A DNA stretch of 13,865 nucleotides from an uncultured bacterium (GTDB taxonomy: Bacteria; Cyanobacteriota; Vampirovibrionia; Gastranaerophilales; Gastranaerophilaceae), in the NCBI GenBank assembly GCA_945910925.1, contig CAMDZX010000037.1, positions 1-13,865 on the forward strand. The letters run 5' to 3'. Both the position numbers and the translations under genes were made by a program. The notes under the pieces were generated by a model. The model saw nothing but the letters and a program-made list of their open reading frames with translations. It was not told where the DNA came from and did no database searches. Below are positions 1 to 7,479 of this stretch, in pieces. The first letter of the stretch is position 1, and every line of letters starts with the position of its first letter.

Positions 1-24
1 GATATAAATAAGAGGATTAAACAA

Positions 25-714
25 ATGGTTGCAGCACTTGATACAATTAATGGAAAGAGCGGTGAATTAAAAAGACAGCTTAATGCGTATCAAACCGACA
101 AAATTCAAAAAATTCAAGAAATTAAGGGCTCTGTGTTTGCTCAAGGTTTACAAAATGTAAAATTTAATCCTAATGATTCAATATTTAATCATCCTGCTTT
201 AACAAATCAATCACAAAATGTTCAACAGGCACAAGTTCAAAAAACAAATGCTGATTCAACATCAATCAGTTTGGCTGATACAGTTATTAAATTAATAGAT
301 AATGTTGTACAAAAATTTGAAAGTGTAATCGATAAAATTAAAAATAGTATTGCAGATGTGTCTGCAATGACATCACCTCAAACTTCAGGACAAGCAGTAA
401 ATCCTAATGAAAATATGCCAACTGATAATCAAGGTACCGAAAATAAACCTGCACAACCTAAGGACAGTAACAGACCTAATGTAGGATTTGGTGAAGAAAC
501 TGTTCAAGATAAGAAAAATGATGAAGAGATTGAAAACCAAGATAATGATAAACAAAATGTAAACGAAGCTCAAACAAGTTCTGAAATTGATAAGGCAGAA
601 GCTAAAAAATTAGAAGCTATAAATGATATAAATAAGCAATATATTGCCCATTATAACGAAGGTACAAACGGAATTGATTCAATATTTAATAGAGCTGAAG
701 ATCTTATGAAATAA
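25..714 (+). CDS. Hypothetical Asn/Gln-rich protein with disordered centre
   Basis: I do not recognise this 229-aa protein. Residues 1-35 and about 188-229 are charged and look helical or coiled-coil. Residues 80-112 could form an amphipathic helix. Residues 115-188 are rich in N, Q, P, D and E and look disordered. There is no signal peptide, membrane segment or Cys cluster. The ATG at 25 has an AGAGG about 9 nt upstream. However, no in-frame stop lies between base 1 and the ATG, and the upstream frame reads D-I-N-K-R-I-K-Q, so the gene could extend past the left edge. The motif D-S-I-F-N occurs twice (residues 51-55 and 218-222). D-I-N-K occurs at 201-204 and again in the upstream frame. The 3' end overlaps the opposing radical SAM gene by 11 nt. 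That it is coding is fairly sure; its function is unknown. Confidence 0.75.
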   Translation: MVAALDTINGKSGELKRQLNAYQTDKIQKIQEIKGSVFAQGLQNVKFNPNDSIFNHPALTNQSQNVQQAQVQKTNADSTSISLADTVIKLIDNVVQKFESVIDKIKNSIADVSAMTSPQTSGQAVNPNENMPTDNQGTENKPAQPKDSNRPNVGFGEETVQDKKNDEEIENQDNDKQNVNEAQTSSEIDKAEAKKLEAINDINKQYIAHYNEGTNGIDSIFNRAEDLMK

Positions 715-2233
715 TAATCAATCTTTCATATTCTTTTTTCAAGAACTCCTTACCCGGATTAAGCATAATAAAATCCCAAGGGAGTTCTTGATTTATGTCA
801 AGATTCCCTTCTGCAAATTTATCGGTATCAATGTTATGTTTCTTTGCGGCGGATTTGTATGCACCCAATTTACCGCCCTGTTTATAAACTTCAATCAAAT
901 AATCAGTCAGGCTTGAATCTCCTCTTGAAAGTACTGCCTGATAATAGTCCCATTTGGGGCTTGAAAACTTAGGTTTCATTCCAATTTTATGAAGTTCTTT
1001 TTTTAAATAATTTTCCTTTGCCTCCAGTGATTTAATGCTTTCTTTTCCGCACCATTGGAATGGAGTATGCGGTTTTGGTACAAATGTTGAAAAAGAGAAT
1101 GTAATATCAAAACCCCTATTTGCGGATTTTAAATCCTTGCCAAGTCTTATAAATTCATCAATATCTTCTTGTGTTTCGGTTGGAAGCCCAAGCATTGAAT
1201 ATATCTTAACTCCGTTTAAACCGCCTTCTTTGGCAATTTTTACTGCATCAAAAATCTGTTTCTCCGTAAGGTTTTTGTTAACGGTTTTTCTTAATCTTTC
1301 ACTTGCAGCCTCTATTGCAATTGTCGTATTCTTTTGCCCTGCCGCAGCAAGTGTTTTTATTACTTCCGGAGTAATAGCATCAGCACGCAAAGATGAAACA
1401 CTCATTTCAATCTTTTCACCATTTTGTATTCTGTTATAGATATATTCACATATATTATTAAATTTTGGATGTGCAGATATCAGTGCCCCCAAAAGAGCGA
1501 TTTTATTTGTATGTTTAAGGCCTAAATCAATATTGGTTATAATTGTTTCATAATCAACAAATCTTACGGGCAGGTTTAAATATGATGCAACACAAAATCC
1601 GCATCTGTTAAAACATCCTCTTGAAACCTCAATAATGAAGGTATTAGGGAAAAAACTTTCACTGCTTATGATAGGAGTATATACACATTCTGACAGGTCA
1701 AAATGGCATTTTTTAACCTGTTTACTCTTATTTGGAACGTATATTCCGTCAACTTGAGCCAATATTTTGAGCAGTTCATCTTTTGTTTTACCTTTATTTT
1801 CACGACAAATTTTTATTGCCTCAAGATTACATTTGTCACCATCTCCAATTATAAAAAAATCAAAAATTTCTTTGTACGGTTCAGGATTCGCCGTTATAAC
1901 AGGACCGCCTGCAAAAATTAGCGGATAGTTTTCTCTTTCGCTGGATTTTAACGGAATATTATATTTATCCAACATTGAAAAAATTGTTATAAAATCCATA
2001 TCGAAAGAAAATGAAAAGCATATTGCATCAACATCTTTGATATTCATGCGGGTTGTTTTTGTATCTGAACAAATTCTTTCAACATCAATATTTTCTGTTT
2101 CGTCAATAGCTTTGTAGAGCCACAAATAACCCAAAGAGGCAAGCGAAAAAGCGGTACAACCGGGGAAACACATCCAAACATTATAGTCTGTATCTTTTTT
2201 TAGTTTTCTTTCGTATAAATAAACTTCACTCAT
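704..2233 (-). CDS. B12-binding-type radical SAM protein (TIGR03960-like)
   Basis: This is a 509-aa radical SAM enzyme with an N-terminal B12-binding-like region, residues about 1-170, that includes G-G-P-V-I-T-A-N-P-E-P-Y at 109-120 followed by I-G-D-G-D. The SAM [4Fe-4S] motif CxxxCxxC is C207, C211 and C214, within S-R-G-C-F-N-R-C-G-F-C. A radical SAM barrel follows. The C-terminal part carries L-S-R-G-D and L-P-W-D-F-I, which I recall as features of the TIGR03960 family. That family often carries or neighbours a DUF2344 module, which is absent here. The substrate is unknown. I chose the ATG at 2233 rather than the TTG one codon earlier, because TGATG fuses the stop of the upstream AI-2E gene with this start and implies translational coupling. 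The enzyme class is sure; the subfamily is likely. Confidence 0.88.
   Translation of the reverse strand: MSEVYLYERKLKKDTDYNVWMCFPGCTAFSLASLGYLWLYKAIDETENIDVERICSDTKTTRMNIKDVDAICFSFSFDMDFITIFSMLDKYNIPLKSSERENYPLIFAGGPVITANPEPYKEIFDFFIIGDGDKCNLEAIKICRENKGKTKDELLKILAQVDGIYVPNKSKQVKKCHFDLSECVYTPIISSESFFPNTFIIEVSRGCFNRCGFCVASYLNLPVRFVDYETIITNIDLGLKHTNKIALLGALISAHPKFNNICEYIYNRIQNGEKIEMSVSSLRADAITPEVIKTLAAAGQKNTTIAIEAASERLRKTVNKNLTEKQIFDAVKIAKEGGLNGVKIYSMLGLPTETQEDIDEFIRLGKDLKSANRGFDITFSFSTFVPKPHTPFQWCGKESIKSLEAKENYLKKELHKIGMKPKFSSPKWDYYQAVLSRGDSSLTDYLIEVYKQGGKLGAYKSAAKKHNIDTDKFAEGNLDINQELPWDFIMLNPGKEFLKKEYERLIIIS
739..791. repeat. 11-bp inverted repeat inside the radical SAM gene
   Basis: TCAAGAACTCC (739-749) and GGAGTTCTTGA (781-791) are exact reverse complements around a 31-nt loop, inside the 3' coding end of the radical SAM gene. 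They lie 25-77 nt beyond the stop of the opposing gene that ends at 714. A long-loop hairpin here might help end plus-strand transcripts, but the U tract after it is poor. Confidence 0.4.
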
Positions 2234-3261
2234 CAAACATTCTCATTATTTATTGGTTTTATATACAGTTCATCCAGTATTACGCAAGCTGTCGCTGCTA
2301 TTGCAGGCGCAAAAATTACACCTATAACGCCCAAGAATTTGGCAGTAACGAATATTGAGAAAAATATTAAAAGCGGATGAACATCCATAAATTTCCCGAA
2401 TACATAAGGTCTTACAAAGTTATTTTCAACCCATTGTGCCAAGAAAAACGAGGCAATTATTAATAAAAGTGTCAACGGTCCTATTTGATAACACATTACG
2501 ATACATATAATTAAGGCAATTGCAGGTCCGATTACGGGTATTATATCCAAAATTGTTGCAATTAAGCCCAGTAATATTGCATAATCAACTTTTAAAAGTA
2601 AAAGACAGATTGTAAATACAATGCCTACGCTCAACATAGTTACCCCTTGTGCAACAATGTAGCCGCCTATTTTCTTTGAAACTGTTTCAACAATCCTATC
2701 GGCTTTTCTTTTCATTTCCTTTGGGAAAAGCATCAAAAATCCACGCCTTATCAAACGTTTATCAACGAGAAAATAGTACATTATAATACACATTGTAAGG
2801 ATATAAATCAATGCGGATGCAAGCCCGACGGTAAGGGTTATTGATTGGTTTACAAGGTTAGTCGTAAAGTCCGATACGGGTTGAATAAATGACGGTATAT
2901 CTATCATATCGACTATTTTTTGTCCCAGTATTGTTTTGTTTAGAATAAATGTTTTAATATTATTGATATGGTTTGGTAAGATTTGAATTAACGAATTAAT
3001 TTGTCTTGATGCAATAACAATAATCGGCAGGAAAAATGCGATAAAAATCCCAAACATGCCCGACATTACAACAGTTGCAGCCATAGGACGCTTCATTTTT
3101 TTTGATAATATTTCAACAAGCGGACTTAAAGAACATGCTAAAACGTATGATGCAAAGAACATCATCGCAATACCACTTATTTTAGATATGAATTTTACAA
3201 ACAATACCGCAACGATAAGAAATATGACATTTTTTACCGTTATGTAATCTTTTATCGCCAT
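2233..3261 (-). CDS. AI-2E family transporter (PerM-like membrane protein)
   Basis: This 342-aa polytopic inner-membrane protein has about eight hydrophobic segments: roughly residues 11-29, 30-48, 62-85, 141-166, 203-224, 228-258, 262-276 and 298-332. Family hallmarks are D-I-I-P-V-I-G-P at 239-246, followed by E-N-N-F-V-R-P and H-P-L-L at about 279-298. Members of the AI-2E/UPF0118 family are putative permeases. Some export autoinducer-2 or act as sodium/proton antiporters, and the substrate cannot be read from sequence. The length is normal for the family. The ATG at 3261 has a GAGG 5 nt upstream, and a convincing promoter lies just beyond it. It is the first gene of a two-gene unit with the radical SAM gene, sharing one base (TGATG). 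Whether the two proteins work together is not known. Confidence 0.9.
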   Translation of the reverse strand: MAIKDYITVKNVIFLIVAVLFVKFISKISGIAMMFFASYVLACSLSPLVEILSKKMKRPMAATVVMSGMFGIFIAFFLPIIVIASRQINSLIQILPNHINNIKTFILNKTILGQKIVDMIDIPSFIQPVSDFTTNLVNQSITLTVGLASALIYILTMCIIMYYFLVDKRLIRRGFLMLFPKEMKRKADRIVETVSKKIGGYIVAQGVTMLSVGIVFTICLLLLKVDYAILLGLIATILDIIPVIGPAIALIICIVMCYQIGPLTLLLIIASFFLAQWVENNFVRPYVFGKFMDVHPLLIFFSIFVTAKFLGVIGVIFAPAIAATACVILDELYIKPINNENV

Positions 3262-3293
3262 TAAAACCTCGTTAATTTATTGTCAACGAATGT

Positions 3294-3322
3294 ATGATAG
3301 CAGAAATCTTCACCTGCGTAAA
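3294..3322 (-). promoter_or_regulatory. Sigma70-type promoter for the AI-2E/radical SAM unit
   Basis: On the minus strand, TTTACG (3322-3317) is followed after exactly 17 nt by TATCAT (3299-3294). An upstream TG makes it an extended -10 (TGCTATCAT). The predicted start is near 3287, giving a leader of about 25 nt that contains the GAGG ribosome site of the transporter gene. Spacing and extended -10 make this one of the better promoters here, but there is no experimental support. Confidence 0.6.
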
Positions 3323-3349
3323 GTAGATGTATGGAGAAGAAAAAGTATT

Positions 3350-3377
3350 TTGCCGTATTATTTTTAATAGGTATAAT
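3350..3377 (+). promoter_or_regulatory. uvrA promoter, probably giving a leaderless mRNA
   Basis: TTGCCG at 3350-3355 and a perfect TATAAT at 3372-3377 are separated by 16 nt. Only 6 nt separate the -10 from the uvrA ATG at 3384, so the normal start point (6-8 nt past the -10) falls on or next to that ATG. No usable SD site lies in between. The only AGG (3369-3371) overlaps the -10 region and is 12 nt from the start codon. No SOS/LexA box was recognised. Confidence 0.65.
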
Positions 3378-3383
3378 TAAGTT

Positions 3384-6218
3384 ATGAATGACAAAATTAT
3401 AATTAAGGGAGCAAGGGAACATAATTTACGGAATGTTTCGTTAGAGCTTCCGAAAAATGAGTTAATAGTGTTTACGGGAGTATCAGGTTCGGGGAAAAGT
3501 TCTCTTGCGTTTGATACTATATTTGCGGAAGGACAAAGACGTTATGTAGAAAGCCTTTCAACTTATGCAAGGCAGTTTCTCGGACAAATGGATAAACCTG
3601 ATGTTGACAGTATCGACGGTTTGACGCCCGCAATCTCAATTGACCAAAAATCAACAAGTAATAATCCTCGTTCAACAGTCGGAACTGTAACAGAGATTTA
3701 TGATTACTTGCGTCTTTTGTATGCCAGAGTCGGAACCCCGTATTGTCCAAAATGCGGTGCCGAAATTAAACCGCAAACTATTGATGAGATTGTTTCATCA
3801 ATCCTTAGTCTTGGAGAAGGTACAAAAATTCAAATTATGGCGCCTATTGCCAGAGGGAAAAAGGGTGAATTTCAATCAACATTTGAAGAACTTCGTCAAG
3901 AAGGGTTTGCACGTGTAAAGATTGACGGAGAGATTTTTAACCTTGATGAAGATGAAATAAAACTTGCTAAAACAAAAAAACACGACATTTATGTCGTTGT
4001 AGACCGCGTAGTGGTTAAAGACTCCGCACAATCAAGAATTGCGGACAGTGTTCAAACCGCATTACAAAAAGCCGACGGTGTGACAATTATTGATGTTATC
4101 GGCGGAGAAGAAATTCTGTATAGCGAAAAGCTGGCATGTGAGCATTGTAATTTAAGTTTTGAAGAATTAGAACCTCGAATATTCAGTTTTAATAACCCTT
4201 ACGGGGCTTGTGAAAAGTGTTCGGGAATTGGATTTGATTTTCAAATTTCACCTGATTTGGTTGTTCCTGACAGAACAAAGTCTTTAAACGAAGGGGCAAT
4301 TTATCCGTGGAGTAAGAGTTCAACCGATTATTACAAAGACATGCTGGCCTCGGTATCGGCGGAATGTGGTATTAATCTTGATACTCCGTTTAAAGAACTC
4401 CCTGAGGAACATCAAAATATTATTCTTTACGGTACTGACGGTGCAATAAAACTTACTGTAAAACAGTTTGGCACTCACAGATACAAAACAAAATACAGAA
4501 GATTTTGCGGGGTTATTCCTTTTTTAATGAAGCGCTATAACGAAGCAGGCGGGGAATATTGGCGTGAAGAAATACAAAAATACATGATTACAACTCCTTG
4601 TGAAGCTTGTAACGGTGCAAGATTAAAACCGTTTCCTCTTGCCGTAAGGCTAAAAGGGACTTCAAAAGAGGTTAATATACATGAGTTTTGTATGATGCCC
4701 ATTGATGAAGCTTATGAATTTGTATCAGAACTTTATCTTTCATTGACAGATTTTAAATTAAAGATTGCAAAACAAGTTCTGGACGAAATACGTGCAAGAT
4801 TAAAGTTCTTGCTTGACGTTGGGTTAGGGTATTTAAATCTCGCAAGGACAGCAGGTACACTCTCAGGAGGTGAGGCTCAAAGAATAAGACTTGCAACTCA
4901 AATTGGCAGTGGGTTGTCAGGAGTTCTTTATGTTCTTGACGAACCGTCAATCGGTTTGCATCAAAAGGATAACGATCGTTTAATAAAAACACTTATCAGG
5001 CTCCGAAATCTTGGCAATACGTTGATTGTTGTCGAGCATGATGAAGAAACAATGCGTAACGCCGATTATATTGTTGATATTGGACCTAAGGCAGGTATAA
5101 ACGGTGGAAATATTGTCGCACAAGGAACTATGGAAGATATTATGGCGGTTGAAGAATCTCTTACGGGAAAATATCTTTCGGGTAAGAAATTTATCCCGAT
5201 ACCCGATAAATTAAGAGAAGGTAACGGAGAATTTTTACGCATAAAAAATGCACATTTGAATAATTTAAAAAATATAGATTTAGATATCCCACTTGGTAAG
5301 ATTAATGTTCTCACCGGCGTTTCGGGTTCAGGAAAATCTACTCTTATGACTGATATTATTTATCAATATGCAATACACAAGCTTAGAGGTAACAAACCTA
5401 AACCTCAAGGTGTAGATGAGATTACGGGATTTGAAAAAATAGATAAGATTATAGAAATAGACCAATCTCCAATTGGTAGAACCCCGCGTTCTAATCCTGC
5501 AACATATACGGACGTATTTACTCCTATACGTGAACTTTTTGCCAAAACAAATGAATCTAAAATGCGCGGATACAAAGCAGGAAGATTCAGCTTCAATGTT
5601 AAAGGCGGACGTTGTGAAGCTTGTAAGGGTGACGGACTCTTAAAAATAGAAATGAACTTTTTATCGGATGTATATGTAAAATGTGATGTTTGCGGTGGGA
5701 AAAGATATAACCGTGAAACTTTAGAAGTCAAATACAAAGGGAAATCAATATATGATGTTCTCGAGATGAGTGTTAAAGAGGCTCTGGAATTCTTTGACAG
5801 CGTTCCTCAGATAAAAAACAAGCTTCAAACTCTTTATGATGTAGGTTTAGATTATATAAAACTGGGTCAGAGTGCAACAACTCTTTCAGGAGGAGAGGCT
5901 CAACGGATAAAACTTGCATCTGAACTTAACAAGAGGGCAACAGGAAAAACTTTGTATCTTCTTGATGAACCTTCTGTCGGGCTTCATTGGGCAGATTTGG
6001 ATAAATTGATTAAGATTTTACATCAACTTGCAAATAATGGTAATACTATTCTTGTAATTGAGCATAATATGGATTTAATAAAGATTGCGGATAATATCAT
6101 AGATCTTGGACCTGATGGTGGGATTGCAGGCGGCACTATTGTTGCACAGGGAACTCCGCAGGAAATTGCAAAAGTTAAAAATTCTTATACGGGACAGTAC
6201 CTAAAAAAGATATTGTAA
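3384..6218 (+). CDS. uvrA: Excinuclease ABC subunit A (UvrA)
   Basis: UvrA is the damage-recognition ATPase of nucleotide excision repair. It loads UvrB onto lesions as an A2B complex in the cytoplasm. All elements of the 944-aa protein are present. The first Walker A is G-V-S-G-S-G-K-S-S at 32-40. The first zinc module uses C252, C255, C276 and C279. The first signature is L-S-G-G-E near 493 with Walker B D519-E520. The second Walker A is G-V-S-G-S-G-K-S-T at 645-653. The second zinc module uses C744, C747, C767 and C770. The second signature is L-S-G-G-E at 834-838 with D861-E862. The ATG at 3384 is preceded two codons earlier by an in-frame TAA, so it is the only reasonable start, and it fits the conserved N-terminus. 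The gene is divergent from the transporter unit and intact. No uvrB or uvrC lies nearby. Confidence 0.98.
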   Translation: MNDKIIIKGAREHNLRNVSLELPKNELIVFTGVSGSGKSSLAFDTIFAEGQRRYVESLSTYARQFLGQMDKPDVDSIDGLTPAISIDQKSTSNNPRSTVGTVTEIYDYLRLLYARVGTPYCPKCGAEIKPQTIDEIVSSILSLGEGTKIQIMAPIARGKKGEFQSTFEELRQEGFARVKIDGEIFNLDEDEIKLAKTKKHDIYVVVDRVVVKDSAQSRIADSVQTALQKADGVTIIDVIGGEEILYSEKLACEHCNLSFEELEPRIFSFNNPYGACEKCSGIGFDFQISPDLVVPDRTKSLNEGAIYPWSKSSTDYYKDMLASVSAECGINLDTPFKELPEEHQNIILYGTDGAIKLTVKQFGTHRYKTKYRRFCGVIPFLMKRYNEAGGEYWREEIQKYMITTPCEACNGARLKPFPLAVRLKGTSKEVNIHEFCMMPIDEAYEFVSELYLSLTDFKLKIAKQVLDEIRARLKFLLDVGLGYLNLARTAGTLSGGEAQRIRLATQIGSGLSGVLYVLDEPSIGLHQKDNDRLIKTLIRLRNLGNTLIVVEHDEETMRNADYIVDIGPKAGINGGNIVAQGTMEDIMAVEESLTGKYLSGKKFIPIPDKLREGNGEFLRIKNAHLNNLKNIDLDIPLGKINVLTGVSGSGKSTLMTDIIYQYAIHKLRGNKPKPQGVDEITGFEKIDKIIEIDQSPIGRTPRSNPATYTDVFTPIRELFAKTNESKMRGYKAGRFSFNVKGGRCEACKGDGLLKIEMNFLSDVYVKCDVCGGKRYNRETLEVKYKGKSIYDVLEMSVKEALEFFDSVPQIKNKLQTLYDVGLDYIKLGQSATTLSGGEAQRIKLASELNKRATGKTLYLLDEPSVGLHWADLDKLIKILHQLANNGNTILVIEHNMDLIKIADNIIDLGPDGGIAGGTIVAQGTPQEIAKVKNSYTGQYLKKIL

Positions 6219-6235
6219 CAATATTGTAATATTGT
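6218..6235. repeat. AT-rich inverted repeat at the uvrA stop
   Basis: The 8-bp arms ACAATATT (6218-6225) and AATATTGT (6228-6235) flank 2 nt and begin on the last base of the uvrA stop codon. The stem has only two G:C-type pairs and no immediate U tract, although a run of A and T follows from 6241. It could be a weak 3' hairpin or a protein site; a strong intrinsic terminator is unlikely. Confidence 0.35.
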
Positions 6236-6279
6236 GCAATTTTCTCATAAAAAAATACTTTATATATGAGTGTAGTTAT

Positions 6280-6285
6280 AGGTGG
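6280..6285 (+). promoter_or_regulatory. Ribosome binding site that sets the metallopeptidase start
   Basis: AGGTGG lies 6 nt before the ATG at 6292. No comparable site precedes the upstream in-frame TTG at 6232, so this site decides the start. Confidence 0.65.
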
Positions 6286-6291
6286 TTTTGT

Positions 6292-7473
6292 ATGGATTTT
6301 ATCACAGGTAATATTTCTCAAGTATACTCAAATCCCATTATACCTTTTAAAGGTACTGATTATGCCACTATTCCTGTCACAACTAACTCAATATTTGATG
6401 GTTATAATACCAATTTAATTACACAACAAGTTGACAGTTTTATAAAACAAAACAAACCCGCTCAGGAATATTGGCGTCCGCAATACTCTCCTGCAGGATT
6501 TAATAATTACGACAATATGCTTGTTAGAGATGCTCAGGGAAATATTGTTCAAGAAGTTAAATTTTCTAAAAAAGGCAATACCATAACCCAAACGATTAAT
6601 GTAAATTCCGTTGATGGTTCAAAATTTAGTAAAGTATTGACTCAAAACGGAAATAAAAAGACGATGGATATAAATGTAAAAGATAAATTGGGTAATATTT
6701 TGGTTCAAGAAAACAGAACATACGAAAGACTTGATGATGATACTGCAATTTCTACAAGGAATGGTGTTGAATACAAAATATCAGGTTTAAAAGGAAATGT
6801 TATAACAGTAGAACATGAAGGTAAAAAAGAAGTTATTGATTTTAATCAAAAGATTTTCCCGACTACCGAAAAACTTGACCAATCTTCAACAGGCAAAAAT
6901 ATTACTGATGAACAAAAAGAGTTTTTGATTTCCAGAATAAAAAATCGTCCGGGAGATTTGATTTTAACCCTTGCAAATGAAATTGACAAATTTACGTTTA
7001 TAGATGAGGACGGTTACGAAGGATGGTATTGTGGCTATAAGGATAATCGCCCTGAAGAACGTAATGATGCAATAAGAATATTAAAAACCTGTCGCGCTGC
7101 AGATAATATGCTTGAACTACACGAACTCGGACACGGTGTAAACGAACAAAACAATAAATCAGGAAACTGTTGGAGTGATTTGAATTTAATTTATCATGCT
7201 GTAAGAGAAAAAGAAATAAATGATTTTCACAATAATATGTCTTCAAATGACTACAAATCATATATGCAAAAATTTACAAATGGGGAAAATATGTTGGGTT
7301 CAGGTATGACTAAGGAAGAATGTAAACTTGTCAGTGCAAATGAAGAATTTGCAGAAACGTTCGGTTTTTATAACAACATGGATATTGAAAATGTAAACTT
7401 CCGCACAACATCTCTTATTCAATACATGCCTGCATCTTCAAGAATGGCATATAATGCGTCTAAGCTGATATAG
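6292..7473 (+). CDS. Putative zinc metallopeptidase, ATLF/lethal-factor-like C-terminus
   Basis: This is a 393-aa protein. The C-terminal part carries a gluzincin signature: H-E-L-G-H at 277-281 (HExxH, catalytic E278), then N-E-E-F-A-E-T-F at 350-357. The second motif resembles the E-x-F-A-E-x-F segment of anthrax lethal factor and Pro-Pro endopeptidases, so E351 is the probable third zinc ligand. The N-terminal half looks beta-rich and has two similar strands, V-R-D-A-Q-G-N-I-V-Q-E (78-88) and V-K-D-K-L-G-N-I-L-V-Q-E (129-140). I see no signal peptide or membrane segment, so the location is unclear: cytosolic, or exported by a signal-independent route. I chose the ATG at 6292 because AGGTGG lies 6 nt upstream; a TTG start at 6232 would add 20 residues through a palindromic region. 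The substrate is unknown. The peptidase call rests on motifs only. Confidence 0.72.
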   Translation: MDFITGNISQVYSNPIIPFKGTDYATIPVTTNSIFDGYNTNLITQQVDSFIKQNKPAQEYWRPQYSPAGFNNYDNMLVRDAQGNIVQEVKFSKKGNTITQTINVNSVDGSKFSKVLTQNGNKKTMDINVKDKLGNILVQENRTYERLDDDTAISTRNGVEYKISGLKGNVITVEHEGKKEVIDFNQKIFPTTEKLDQSSTGKNITDEQKEFLISRIKNRPGDLILTLANEIDKFTFIDEDGYEGWYCGYKDNRPEERNDAIRILKTCRAADNMLELHELGHGVNEQNNKSGNCWSDLNLIYHAVREKEINDFHNNMSSNDYKSYMQKFTNGENMLGSGMTKEECKLVSANEEFAETFGFYNNMDIENVNFRTTSLIQYMPASSRMAYNASKLI

Positions 7474-7479
7474 ATATGA

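Noticed and set aside
1035..1439. 134-aa open frame on the plus strand
   Set aside because: It lies wholly inside the radical SAM gene on the opposite strand, shows no family motif and has no SD; it is a shadow frame.
3281..3286. TTGACA on the minus strand as a -35 box
   Set aside because: No -10-like hexamer lies 16-18 nt downstream, and it falls in the leader of the better promoter at 3294-3322.
3262..3383. SOS/LexA operator upstream of uvrA
   Set aside because: No match to the Gram-positive (CGAACN4GTTCG-like) or proteobacterial (CTGTN8ACAG) consensus was found by eye.
6232..6291. TTG start adding 20 residues to the metallopeptidase
   Set aside because: It has no SD, sits in the AT palindrome after uvrA, and the ATG at 6292 has a well-placed AGGTGG.
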